A stretch of 64,000 nucleotides of DNA, taken from contig CP137868.1 of NCBI GenBank assembly GCA_034406715.1, positions 186,001-250,000 of the forward strand, in the 5' to 3' direction. This document shows, in pieces, positions 32,547 to 41,445 of the stretch (position 1 is the first letter of the stretch; each line of letters begins with the position of its first letter). The notes beneath the pieces were generated by a model. The model worked only from the letters and a program-made list of their open reading frames with translations, searched no databases and was not told where the DNA came from. Origin of the DNA: Rhodotorula mucilaginosa. Taxonomy: Eukaryota; Basidiomycota; Microbotryomycetes; Sporidiobolales; Sporidiobolaceae. Made by a program: the position numbers and the translations under genes.

Positions 32547-33070
32547 GGAACGCACATTGCAGATGACCATTGTTGTCAAATCGGTGACCCAAGCGGCAAG
32601 GGTGCGAGTGCACACGGTGGCTTGGCCGACGCCCGTGGTCGAGTCAAGCTTGAAGGTCAGATAAGCCGCGCAGGTGTGGAACTGGAGACAAAAAGCCGAG
32701 TCAGTCCAACGGGCGAGAACGGGAGGGAAGTAGCGATCGAGGCGGGCTCACCAAGTTGTTGACCGAGGATTGGGTAGCAACGACAAGATCGACCGGCGTC
32801 GGGCCAGAGTTGACCTTCTCCTCAAGGCGGGTGTCGGATTGAGCATCTAGGGCATTGATGCGCGCGATCACGGCAAGGCTACAAACACAGTGACAGTAGC
32901 TACAGCAACTGACCTTTGTCAAGGCCTCACCACCAGCCTGCTTCCACCTGCACACGCCAAAGAGTAAACTCGCAATCTCGACTCGGAACACAGGGCGTGA
33001 GTGCACGAACGATTCCTCGGCCGCAAGCACTCAGCACCACGCGATCCACAAACTGACGAGCTATGCCCAC

Positions 33071-34317
33071 GTGGTCTGCAGCGGATGCGGACGCACTCAA
33101 GGTCGCGGAGGCCGAGCCGATCAGGGAACCACGCCCGGCGCCGAGGAGCAACAACGGGCCACTGGCTCAGGTCGCGCAGCCCTGCGCAAATCCGGAACTG
33201 GCAAAGGAGAAACCCGTGAAGCCAGCAGCGGTGATGAGGGCAGTGTGTACGAGACCGGTGGCGATGATGACGGCTCGCAGTACGACGACAGCGGCTTGCA
33301 GGACGAAGGAGAGACGACGGCGAAGAAGGCCCCGTCAAAGACGAAGGCTCGCTCGACCGCTGCCAAGAGTCAGAAGCGCACGAAGGCTGCGTCACCCCGT
33401 CGCTTCAAAGACCGCTTCCAAGACCAAGTCCATGCGGAATGTCGAGCCGGACGGTGGCAACGCCGCCACATCGACCAGCCTCCTCATCAGCTTTGCCCAC
33501 CTCGAGCTGGCAAAGGTGATGGCGGAGAAGATGGAGGCTTTCCAGAACGTGATGCTCTCGCTGTCGACCCTCATGGCCCAGAGGCTTGGCGCAGCCCCGG
33601 CTGAGCTGGCCGAGACGTCGTGGCTCGTGCAAGCCTACCAGTCGACCCCGGGCGCGAGCAGCACCAGCAGCGTTGACCCTCTCCTCCGCGCATACGCAGC
33701 AACAGAAAAAGCCAAGAGCGGACTGGTTGCTCCGGTCATCCAGGAGCCGGCTCAGCTCGACACCTACTCGACAATGGCAGCCGGCGGGATGGCTTCGACA
33801 AGCGGACCCTCAATGGGAAAGGGGGCTTCGTTGTTCAGTGCGCCTTTCGGAGGTCCGAATACGCCACACTCGATGTCGTACCCGACCCCGCCGCTCGGTG
33901 GGAACCGCACGTTTAGCGGTACCGCGTCCGTCTCGTCGTTCAAACCGCAGGCGAACGTCGGCTTCGGACCCGGTGTTGGTCAAGGTGGTGGAGGCTACCC
34001 GGGCAATGGAGAGTACGGCGGGGCCGGAGGATACCCCGGCGGCCAGGAGTGCGGTAGCGGCGGTGGCTACCCTGGCGGCCAGGAGTACAGTGGTGGCGTT
34101 GGAGTGTACGGTGGAGGGGGAGGGGGCGTCTATGCAGGCATGGAGCTTCCCAACCCAACGGGGCTTGGCATGTCGTTTGACCCCCCGCAGGGGCAGATGC
34201 AGGCAGGCTGCAGGACCGTCTTCGCTGCCCCAGCACTTCGACCAAGGGTTCGGGTCGAGCGCGCCTGCGCCGGACTTTCGTACGCCGCGCGGAGGAGGGT
34301 ACGGCGTCCAGCAGTAG
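33071..34317 (+). pseudogene. Low-complexity accessory ORF, Gly-rich C terminus, frame-broken
   Basis: Protein-like segments sit in three frames in succession without credible introns between them. First is an acidic/Ser segment (SSGDEGSVYETGGDDDGSQY, DSGLQDEGETTAKKAPSKTK). Then comes a helical segment (SLLISFAHLELAKVMAEKME, FQNVMLSLSTLMAQRLG) followed by Gly/Tyr-rich repeats (about 33970-34130: GGGGYPGNGEYGGAGGYPGG). The last is a tail ending TPRGGGYGVQQ at 34317. About two frame changes are needed, so the present copy is probably inactive unless unusual splicing occurs. It is head-to-head with the recombinase gene, suggesting both belong to one accessory element. No domain recognised. Confidence 0.45.
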
Positions 34318-34662
34318 CAGGACAACGCGGCGGCGGAGGGCTTGATTGGGTCGGTGCGGCGCTCAGGCGGATAGGACGCGAGAGGTCAAAAGGTGCGGTT
34401 GTTGCTTGTCTAATCTCAATGCATTTTTTTTCAACAAAAATTCGCCGTGCCACTTGCAGCGCGTGGTCTATGCGTGCTCTGGGATCCTTGAAGCGCAGCT
34501 ATAGCGTGTGCAAGTGAGCTGAGAGGCAGCCAAGCAGCGCAAGGGGCTTTGTTACGGGCGATTTCAACCTGGTATTTGGCCTTTACCGTTGTTGACCGTC
34601 ACATTCACCCAAGCCTCGGAAATTGACCGCTTGTGTATTGCCAAGGCGAAAAAGATTGCAAT
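34318..34662. other. Spacer within the accessory island
   Basis: About 345 bp with an A/T-rich patch (34420-34445). No gene supported. Confidence 0.3.
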
Positions 34663-35313
34663 TTATGTGACCCTTGAATACATACCGCTCGCGTTCTTTC
34701 GAGGCGCAAGTGATCGTCCTTCCTTACTCGTCCTCGTCCAACTCGTCGACTTCCTCCTCGCCACCGTCGACTTCCTCCGCGCCACTATCGACTTCCTCCT
34801 CGGCGTCGTCAACCTCGCGGAGTTGCTCAACCGGACGTCTGGCTCTGAGCTGAGTAACTTATTGATTTCGTCGTCGCCGCCGAGTGGGAAGGCGCGGACG
34901 AACGACACGTTGGGAGAGCTTGAGGCGAGCTTATGTTCCTCGTCGTTGTCAAGAATGGAAGGTGCAACGACGCGGACAAACGACACCTCCGGCGAGCTCG
35001 AGGCGAGCTCGTCCTGCTCGTCGTGAAGAGCGGACAAGGAAGGGGAGAAGGAGGTGTCAAACGCGGCGAGCGTGTTGTACTTGTCGGGCACAGCGCACCA
35101 TCCCGTGATCGGCGAAGGCTCCGTCTCAGCGCCTTCGCTGCGAGCGGGTTTGGAACCCGCCGAGGTGATGGTCGTCCAGGTCGCAGCGGTTAGGAGCGCC
35201 GTGGCGAGGTGACCGCGACGCGCGACGGGGTGACGTTGACCGGCGTCTGCTGCAGCAGGGATGAGGGGTGCGCAAGGGTTGGCGTCTGCGACTAAGGAGA
35301 GGGGTCGAGACAT
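34663..35313 (-). CDS. Hypothetical protein with short internal repeats
   Basis: A single open frame of 216 codons from a true ATG (35311-35313, MSRPLSLVADANP) to 34663. Its second half has three tandem-like units of 25-30 residues centred on D-E-x-x-[E/K]-L-A-S-S-S-P-[E/N]-V-S-F-V-R (DELASSSPEVSFVR, EHKLASSSPNVSFVR, INKLLSSEPDVRLSN). These are followed by Arg/Lys triplets (RRKSIVARRKSTVARRKSTS) from a 24-bp DNA repeat at about 34735-34800. An alternative model starts at an upstream ATG near 35458 (MNTPVKSKSTCPAAI), uses the gtgagt...ccttag intron at about 35292-35379, and ends earlier in another frame near 35190. I cannot tell which is expressed. No family recognised. Confidence 0.4.
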   Translation of the reverse strand: MSRPLSLVADANPCAPLIPAAADAGQRHPVARRGHLATALLTAATWTTITSAGSKPARSEGAETEPSPITGWCAVPDKYNTLAAFDTSFSPSLSALHDEQDELASSSPEVSFVRVVAPSILDNDEEHKLASSSPNVSFVRAFPLGGDDEINKLLSSEPDVRLSNSARLTTPRRKSIVARRKSTVARRKSTSWTRTSKEGRSLAPRKNASGMYSRVT

Positions 35314-36230
35314 AGGTCAGTGGTGAGCCGGCAGCACTCAGGAGCCGGGAGACCGGGCCAGAGCAACAAACAAACTCACGCGGGTGGGTGTTGAAGGGGT
35401 AGACTGAAGTGAGATGGCGGCGGGGCAGGTGCTCTTGCTCTTGACAGGAGTGTTCATGCCTGCCCGCGTAGCGTTGCTTGAGATGGAAAGGAGGGGAGGG
35501 GGGAAAGAGAGTGCAAGAGCAGAGAGAAGGAGGAGGGAGATGTGTCCGGAGCACACTCCTGCCCCTTTGTATGCCTCTTATGCTATTTGGTTGCTCGCCT
35601 CCTGGAGAGCAAAGGAGACAACCGGGGACAGAGCGTTGTTGTTCTCCCGTCGAAAATCCCAAGGACGGAAAGAGAGGTTTTCTCTTGCTTCGCGTTGGGT
35701 TTTCCCTGCTCTTGACAGCCTTGTGCAAAATTGCGGGTGGTGGGCATACCATGTAGGTGATTTCCGGGGCGAGAGAGCCCCGTGGGAAAGCAAAATCAAA
35801 GGTAGCAAGCGACGCCACCTCGCTTTCAGCACATGCGCAGGGTGATCTCCCCGCACAATATTGTCCGGACTGCATGTCTCACGATGTCGTCACCCTCACT
35901 TGACGTGTCTATGCAACGCTAGGAGTACTTGAGGTGATGAGGAGGCTTTGCCGCCCGGGGAACACCAGGCGCGGAAGGGACGGTCGCAGTTGTATAGAGC
36001 TCAGGAAGAACAATCTCCGCTCACTCTTAACAAGTTTGCAAGACTTCAGCTTGCAATGGCTGCCATCTAGGCAGGAGGTCTGCTCGCAAGATGCTGGAGA
36101 CCGGTGCTTCCACGAAGGCCTGAAGGGTGAGTGAGAGCAGAGCGGCGAAAGAAGAGAGAGACTTCCCCAGATCGCCTTGACCAAGAAGGTATACCTCGAT
36201 ATATCAGAGTTATAGAAAGGCGCTGAATTC
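35314..36230. other. Right part of the accessory island, no firm gene
   Basis: About 915 bp. It holds the possible upstream exon of the repeat protein (35380-35458), repeat copy B (35542-35575), a T/G-rich stretch around 35636-35700, and the 3' flank of the polyphosphatase gene. An open frame at 35338-35875 lacks protein-like composition. Confidence 0.3.
35542..35575. repeat. Short dispersed repeat, copy B
   Basis: gtgtccggagcacactcctg followed by cccctttgtatgcc; direct-orientation match to 31082-31119, about 4.4 kb away. Confidence 0.55.
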
Positions 36231-38820
36231 CTACAGCTCTCCGCTACCGACGCCCATCCTATGTCGGAAGCTCTTCCACCGGTCCCCGGCCTGGCCCTCC
36301 TCGCTCACCCACCTCGCCATCTTGATCCACGCACCGACGGTCAAGCCCTCTCGCGCACTAATCACCCCGTTGTAGGGCGTCAAGTCGAGTTTGCGGAGCA
36401 TGCGCCTCACGCGGTGGAATTTGGCGGCGGAGGGAGGAGCGGCGAGGAGGTTTTGCAGTGGTGGAGGGAGCAGTGCCGGTTCGAGGACTGGGTCGGCGTG
36501 TCGACGAGAAGGGGGAAGCTCGCCTCCGCGATCCGGTTGGGACAGAATGGCTTCAAGGAGTCGGTTTGCCGCTTCTGAAGTCGACAGCGTCGTATACTCG
36601 ACTGACCATCTCGGCGGCTCGACCTCCAACGAGGAAGCGTTGCCGTCGTTGAGGAGTCGCCGCGCAGCTTTGTTGGCTTGTTCGAGCTCGTGGCGCGGGA
36701 TATGATATTGGGTGTACGCGAGCGGGGTTAGGTACGTGTTGGTGCGACCTGGTGCGTGGGGCGAAGAGTGACGATCCGGACGGCTTCGCTGCTGCTGCTG
36801 CTGTCGTCGCTCAGAGTGCCAGACTGTCGCGGGTCGTCGAGGGGAGAAGAATGAAGGCATCCAGCGTGCGAAGAAGCCCGGCTCCATGTCCGGTGCGTCA
36901 CAAGCCGCGTAGTCCTGCTCGGACCGACTGCGCGCAATCGTCTCATCGCGAGCCGAACGGGTGGTGTTGTACTCCCAGACGCGGACGCTCGGTAAATAAG
37001 TCGGAATCACCGAAGGGTTGACATGCACAGGGGCATAGTCGCGCTCTTCAAGTTTGTGCTCGGGCGGGAGGGAGCTGTACATTTTTTCGAGCCCGTTCAG
37101 GATGGCGAGATCGTTCGCGAGCGGTCGGATTGCCCCTTCGTCGTCCTCTTCGGCGGTAGCGGCGAGGGAAGCGAGACGATTATGTGACGCCAGCGGCGAT
37201 GACGACGATGACGTGTCGGCGTCAGAGATGAAAGAGACGAAATCGACGTTCATGTGCCCGAAGAGTTGACTGCGAGGTGGCCGCACTGCTCGTCAGTCAA
37301 GCGAACCCGAGGCGCAAGAGAAGTAACGCTCAAACAGACGACGAACCCGACAATGGTATCCTGCCAACCGAGCATGAGTTCGGCGTACTGCTCATAACAT
37401 CCGGGGTACCAGTTGTCCTTGGTCGCGGGGACGTGACCGGTCAGCCAGACCTGCATCCCCTGCGCGCGCGCGAGCGTGAGCTGCTGCTCGAGCCAGAGGA
37501 GTTGTTCCGTCCCCGGGTCGATGTTTCGCGCCGCTGCCGCCGCCGCCGCCGTCGTCTTCGGGCGCCGTTGACTACCGAATCCTGAAAAGCCGCCCTGCTC
37601 CCCCGTTCCTCCGTCGTCGTCGTCGTCGTCATGCTCGCTCGGACGACGTTCCAAGCGCGCGATGTGCTCGTTGAAGAGTTGAGCGGCGAGGGGCGAGGTC
37701 GGCGAGAGGGTGGGATCGAGGTGCGGCTGAGAGTGTGCGGCGCGTCGTCGTCGTCGGAGCAAGAACTCGTCATCGGCGGGCGGGCACCCGTCGACGATGG
37801 CGTTGCGGTCGTAAAAGTACAGCGTGTTGAGCGAGACGAGCAACAAGTCGCCCTTGACCGCCTCGACCGAGTAGTAACCGCCGCGGGCGAACGTGTGCTG
37901 GAAATGCTCGGGGATAAAGTGCGACCAGACGTCGAGGTAGTCGTTCGTGATCTTGTTCGGACCGGGAGCGAGCACGTTGTGAGGGTAGATGTCGTTGTTG
38001 CCGATCGAGGCGACGACGGGAACGTCCTTGCCGAAGGTTTGGCGGATCCGGTCGGCGACGTAGCGGTTCAAGTCCAAGATCTCGGGCAGCGTGCGAGGAA
38101 GGCGGGTGTCGATGTCTGCGAGTCGGGGAGAGTTCGTATTAGTCTCCTTCAAACTCTTTTCGCCTTGGTGGCGACCGACGCGGGAAGACATGAGAGCCCG
38201 CGACTCGCCATGTCGAGCATTGTCGCCGGTCCAGACGACAAAGTCGACCTCGTCTCGAAAGTGCTCTCCGAGCCAGTCAAACGTCGCATTCACAAGAGTG
38301 AGCGGAGAGTCGCACTCGCTGTTCATGCGCTCGCGGTGACAGTCAGCGCGTGTGCTGGATTACTCGCACCAGTCCCACGGAGGAAGGAGGCGCACCTGAC
38401 GGGCAGTCCCCAGTATCCAGCTCTGCGCGCCTTGCGTCGCTTCTTCTTCTTTCGTTTCCCTTTTCCTTTGCCCTTGCGTGCAAGCGAAACGCCCTCCTCC
38501 TCCTCCTCCTGGTCGTCGTCAAGATCGTCGCCACCCTCGTCATCGACGACCTCGCCTTGTTGCCACCGTTCGACGCTGCCGCTCTTGCCTCGGTGGTGTT
38601 TTCGCTTCTTTTTGAAATGGCAGGCCTTTGATTCTGCGCCACCGCTGCGGTAGAAGGGGTCGGGGTGCAGGTCGGTCAAGTGGACGAAGCGACCTTTGAG
38701 CGGCTTGGCGGCGGCAGCGGTGGCGGCGGCGGTGGAAGGTTCGATCGCGGTATTCGAGTGACTCTGTGCGGGTACCGGCAAGGTCCACACGAGTTGGGCG
38801 AGCTGCGTAAACACCTTCAT
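36231..38820 (-). CDS. PPN1: Endopolyphosphatase (vacuolar, metallophosphoesterase family)
   Basis: Cleaves long polyphosphate chains internally in the vacuole. From ATG 38818-38820 (MKVFTQLAQLVWTLPVPAQS, a weak signal/anchor sequence; an upstream Met at 38838 or a further 5' exon is possible) the protein reaches KGRFVHLTDLHPDPFY, the D-x-H metal motif. It continues with CDSPLTLVNATFDWLGEHF, VDFVVWTGDNARH (GD motif), VVASIGNNDIYPHNVL (GNxD/E), LLLVSLNTLYFYDRNAIVDG, VWLTGHVPATKDNWYPGCYE (GH-x-P) and QLFGHMNVDFVSFI (GHxN). All catalytic motifs are intact. A long insertion between the first two motifs is very acidic then Lys/Arg-rich (GKGKGKRKKKKRRKARR), and a second low-complexity insertion lies near 37540-37660. 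Stop 36231-36233, few introns. Confidence 0.93.
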
Positions 38821-39204
38821 CGCCTCCGAGTCTCCCAATCGACTCGAGGGTGGCGACGACGGCGGCGGCCGGAGGCGAAGACCGAAGCGGGGATTGTAAG
38901 GGCTGTTGATAGCTAGTAAGCTGTATCCTCGCGCGTACGTCCCTTGTGTCGTTGATGGGGTCGAGGGGAAAGCGGAGCAAGAATGACGAAACGAGGATTT
39001 CTCTCTCGCCCTCTCGACGCGTGCCGACAGGCGCAGGCTGCCAAAGCGTAGCCGTGCTCATCTGAGCTACTGTGCCCCGTGCTACTTGTGCTCCAGCACT
39101 GCTGTTATCCGCCCTCACTCGATCATTCTCTCTTGCGGCCTTCGCAATCCGCATCCCGACCTCGACTGAGCACACGCTTGCTGCCACGCCACGCTACGGA
39201 GACG
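38821..39204. promoter_or_regulatory. Bidirectional promoter region, PPN1 / monoacylglycerol lipase
   Basis: About 385 bp between divergent start codons. No distinct element recognised; a 5' exon of PPN1 could lie here. Confidence 0.35.
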
Positions 39205-41060
39205 ATGGAGCACGTCGAGGAGATGACCGGTCCAGAGGGCGCCCGCTTCTTCACCAAGCACTGGACGCCCGCACCGACTACGCCCGTCCGCGCCGCCGTC
39301 CTCTTTGTCCACGGGCAAGTCCACACTCGACGCACTGAGGCTCTCTTGCAGCAAGACTGACATCGCCACCGCGCCACGCAAACAGGTTCATCGAGCGAGT
39401 CGAGCGGTACGACCACGTCTTCCCAAAGTATGCCGAAAACGGGATCGCCGTCTTTGGCTTTGACCAGCGCGGCAAGTCAAGTCATCTCCCCGTTGGAGCC
39501 TGTCTTGCACTGCGCTGATGTAAAGACCACTCTCAGGATTCGGCAAGACGGCGACCTACACGCCCAAGCACTCGCAAGGGGTCACGAGCTGGTCGCAGCA
39601 GTTTGCCGACATTGATTTCTTCCTCTCGCACGTCCTCCAACTGTACCCGAACGTGCCCGTCTACCTCTACGGTCAGTCCCAATTCACACCAATCACGAGC
39701 TTCTCTTGAGAAGGTCACCTCCCTTTCCCTGACCTGCTGCTGCGCGAGACATATGCAAACAGGCCACTCGATGGGCGGAGCGCTCGTCCTCGCTTACTGC
39801 ACTCGCACGCCGGCCTACTCGAACGTGAACCGCCTCGCGGGAGTCATCTCGTCCTCGCCGTTGCTGCGCCAAGCCAAGGGCGTCCGTGCGAGCGGAATCA
39901 TCGTCAAAGCCGGCAGCTGGATCGGCAAGTTGAGCCCGACTTTGACCCTCAAGGCCGCGGTCAAGCCCGAGGTGAGAGAGACGAGTCGCTCTACCTGATC
40001 TGGCTCACGACGCAAGGTGTCATGGCTGCTTGAAAGCTTATTGGTCTGCCGCGTGACTGACTGTTTCTTGTTCCCGGATTCTCCTTTGCAGCACACCTGC
40101 CGCGATCCGGTCGTCCAGAAAGAATACGCCAACGACCCGCTGTGCAAGCAAGTCGGCACGTTCCGCGGAGTGGGAGACATGCTCCTCGGCGTGAGTGCAC
40201 TACTACCCCTCCTGCCCCCTTCTGTCTTTGGCGCGTTCCGTCTTCCTCTCGATCCAGTCCCGGGGCGGAGTTTGCGACAAAAACAGCGGTGTCGCAAGTT
40301 TCGCTCGTCTGAGCTGACAATGGTGAATGAATTGCCGACGCGTAGGGTCAGCAAGTCGTCGACAAGGACTATGTCCACTTCCCGCACTCTTTGCCAGTCC
40401 TGGTCGTCCACGGCGAAGGTGATCTTGTGAGTGGCCCCCCTCGAACTCCTCCAGAGCTCAAATCTTGACGCCCGGTACCATCCTACGTAGGTCACCGATG
40501 CCGACTCGTCGCGCGAGTTTGTCGACAAGGTGACCAAGGAAGGCGTCAAGGATGCGACCTACAAAGGCTTCCCCGGTTTCTTCGTGAGTCGAGTCCCGTC
40601 TTCACCCCCGAGATCAAGCTCTATGCGTTCTATTTACAGCTCTTGCTGCGATTGGTTACATTGTTCGTCCGTGCTAACGATCGTGGGTGTTACCTCGTCC
40701 CTTTCTAGCACGAAATGCACAACGAGGTGAGCTGAATTGCTCGAGGTAATCATCAAAGTGTGACGCTGATCCCATTCCGCCACTTCTCTCTCCCCCTCGG
40801 CTTCTCTGAACCGCCCAGCCCGGAGAGGACAAGTGGACCGAAGTCAACTACCTCCTCGGTTGGCTCGACTCGCACATCTCGACCAATACCACCGCCTCCG
40901 CGACGGCCACGAGGACGCAAGGTCCGACGCCAACAGCGACGGCAGCGGCACCCGTTGCGGCCAGTGCTGCTACGACCGCTCACTCGAGCGCTATCACGCC
41001 TACTCCGACGACGACGACGACGGCGGTTGCAGCGTCGCCAGAGCGCGACAGCAAACTCTG
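39205..41060 (+). CDS. YJU3: Monoacylglycerol lipase, alpha/beta hydrolase
   Basis: Hydrolyses monoacylglycerols at lipid droplets and membranes. ATG 39205 opens MEHVEEMTGPEGARFFTKHW. Then come VRAAVLFVHGFIERVERYDH (oxyanion HG), GIAVFGFDQRGFGKTATYT and the nucleophile elbow VYLYGHSMGGALVLAYC (G-H-S-M-G). The acid Asp is in VLVVHGEGDLVTDADSSREF and the catalytic His in GFFHEMHNE. All triad residues are therefore present. It ends WTEVNYLLGWLDSHI, after which comes an extra low-complexity Thr/Ala/Pro tail of about 60 residues before TGA 41058-41060; yeast Yju3 and human MGLL end near the core. About seven short introns. Family is certain; the exact lipid substrate is inferred. Confidence 0.9.
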
Positions 41061-41445
41061 AGATTATACCGAAGCCTTTTTATCTTTGTTCCTCCGTGTG
41101 TGTTTACGTTGGGGGGCTCGCCACATATAGTCGAACCTAATTCTATACCTTCAATCTCACTCGTCTCCTATTCTCGCCTTGATTCTGTAGTCCCTTACAA
41201 AAGTTTTTGTTTGCCGACGTGTAAAGGCTTGCGCAAGCTTGCGCACGAAGCCGTCCGTCCTGCTCGGGTACTTTGTGGCGCGCTGTCGGGCTCTTGTAGA
41301 GCAGTCTACACGCTGCTGCTTCTCCGATTCTTGAGTCTTGAACGTGCATTCCAGCTGAAAACAATCCGACTCCCTCGCTAGTTCACCATCCGTCTCCGTT
41401 ATGTAGTCTCCACCCTCCGAGCTCAAGAAGGTGATCTTATCCTCG
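41061..41445. other. Convergent 3' spacer, lipase / verprolin
   Basis: About 385 bp between two stop codons, T-rich on the plus strand; 3' UTRs only as far as I can see. Confidence 0.35.

Larger units (their letters stand above)
30926..33030 (-). mobile_element. DUF3435/Crypton-like tyrosine recombinase gene (with one apparent frame break)
   Basis: Read leftward from about 33030 (the true start exon was not found), with introns gtcagt...tttgtag, gtgagc...tctccag, a C-tract intron, and gtgagc...cttgcag. Exons give INALDAQSDTRLEEKVNSGP, a helical N-terminal part (GAVEASLLITTAYQQAMAVQ), then RALAIVFAFLSGARPGSF. In this last segment Arg of SGARPGS fits catalytic Arg I of DUF3435/FluG-type tyrosine recombinases (T-G-x-R-P/R-G). 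Next come VELQQLDPGCYMLVLHLTK, LQFDPVPILVSLLVHR and SASMYAFRHVAGEMAQ (Arg II region). Finally EVLSQGVHGAARDVTYSHY has H and the nucleophile Tyr at usual LGH-x8-Y spacing. The frame shifts once between the VLHLTK and ANQHHEATRIPP segments, so the copy looks inactive. The tail beyond 31100 is low quality and overlaps a short repeat. Confidence 0.7.

Noticed and set aside
35338-35875. A leftward gene covering the right part of the accessory island
   Set aside because: Translation is Ser/Pro/Arg/Cys-rich without motifs; only the short MNTPVKSKSTCPAAI segment might be an exon of the repeat protein.
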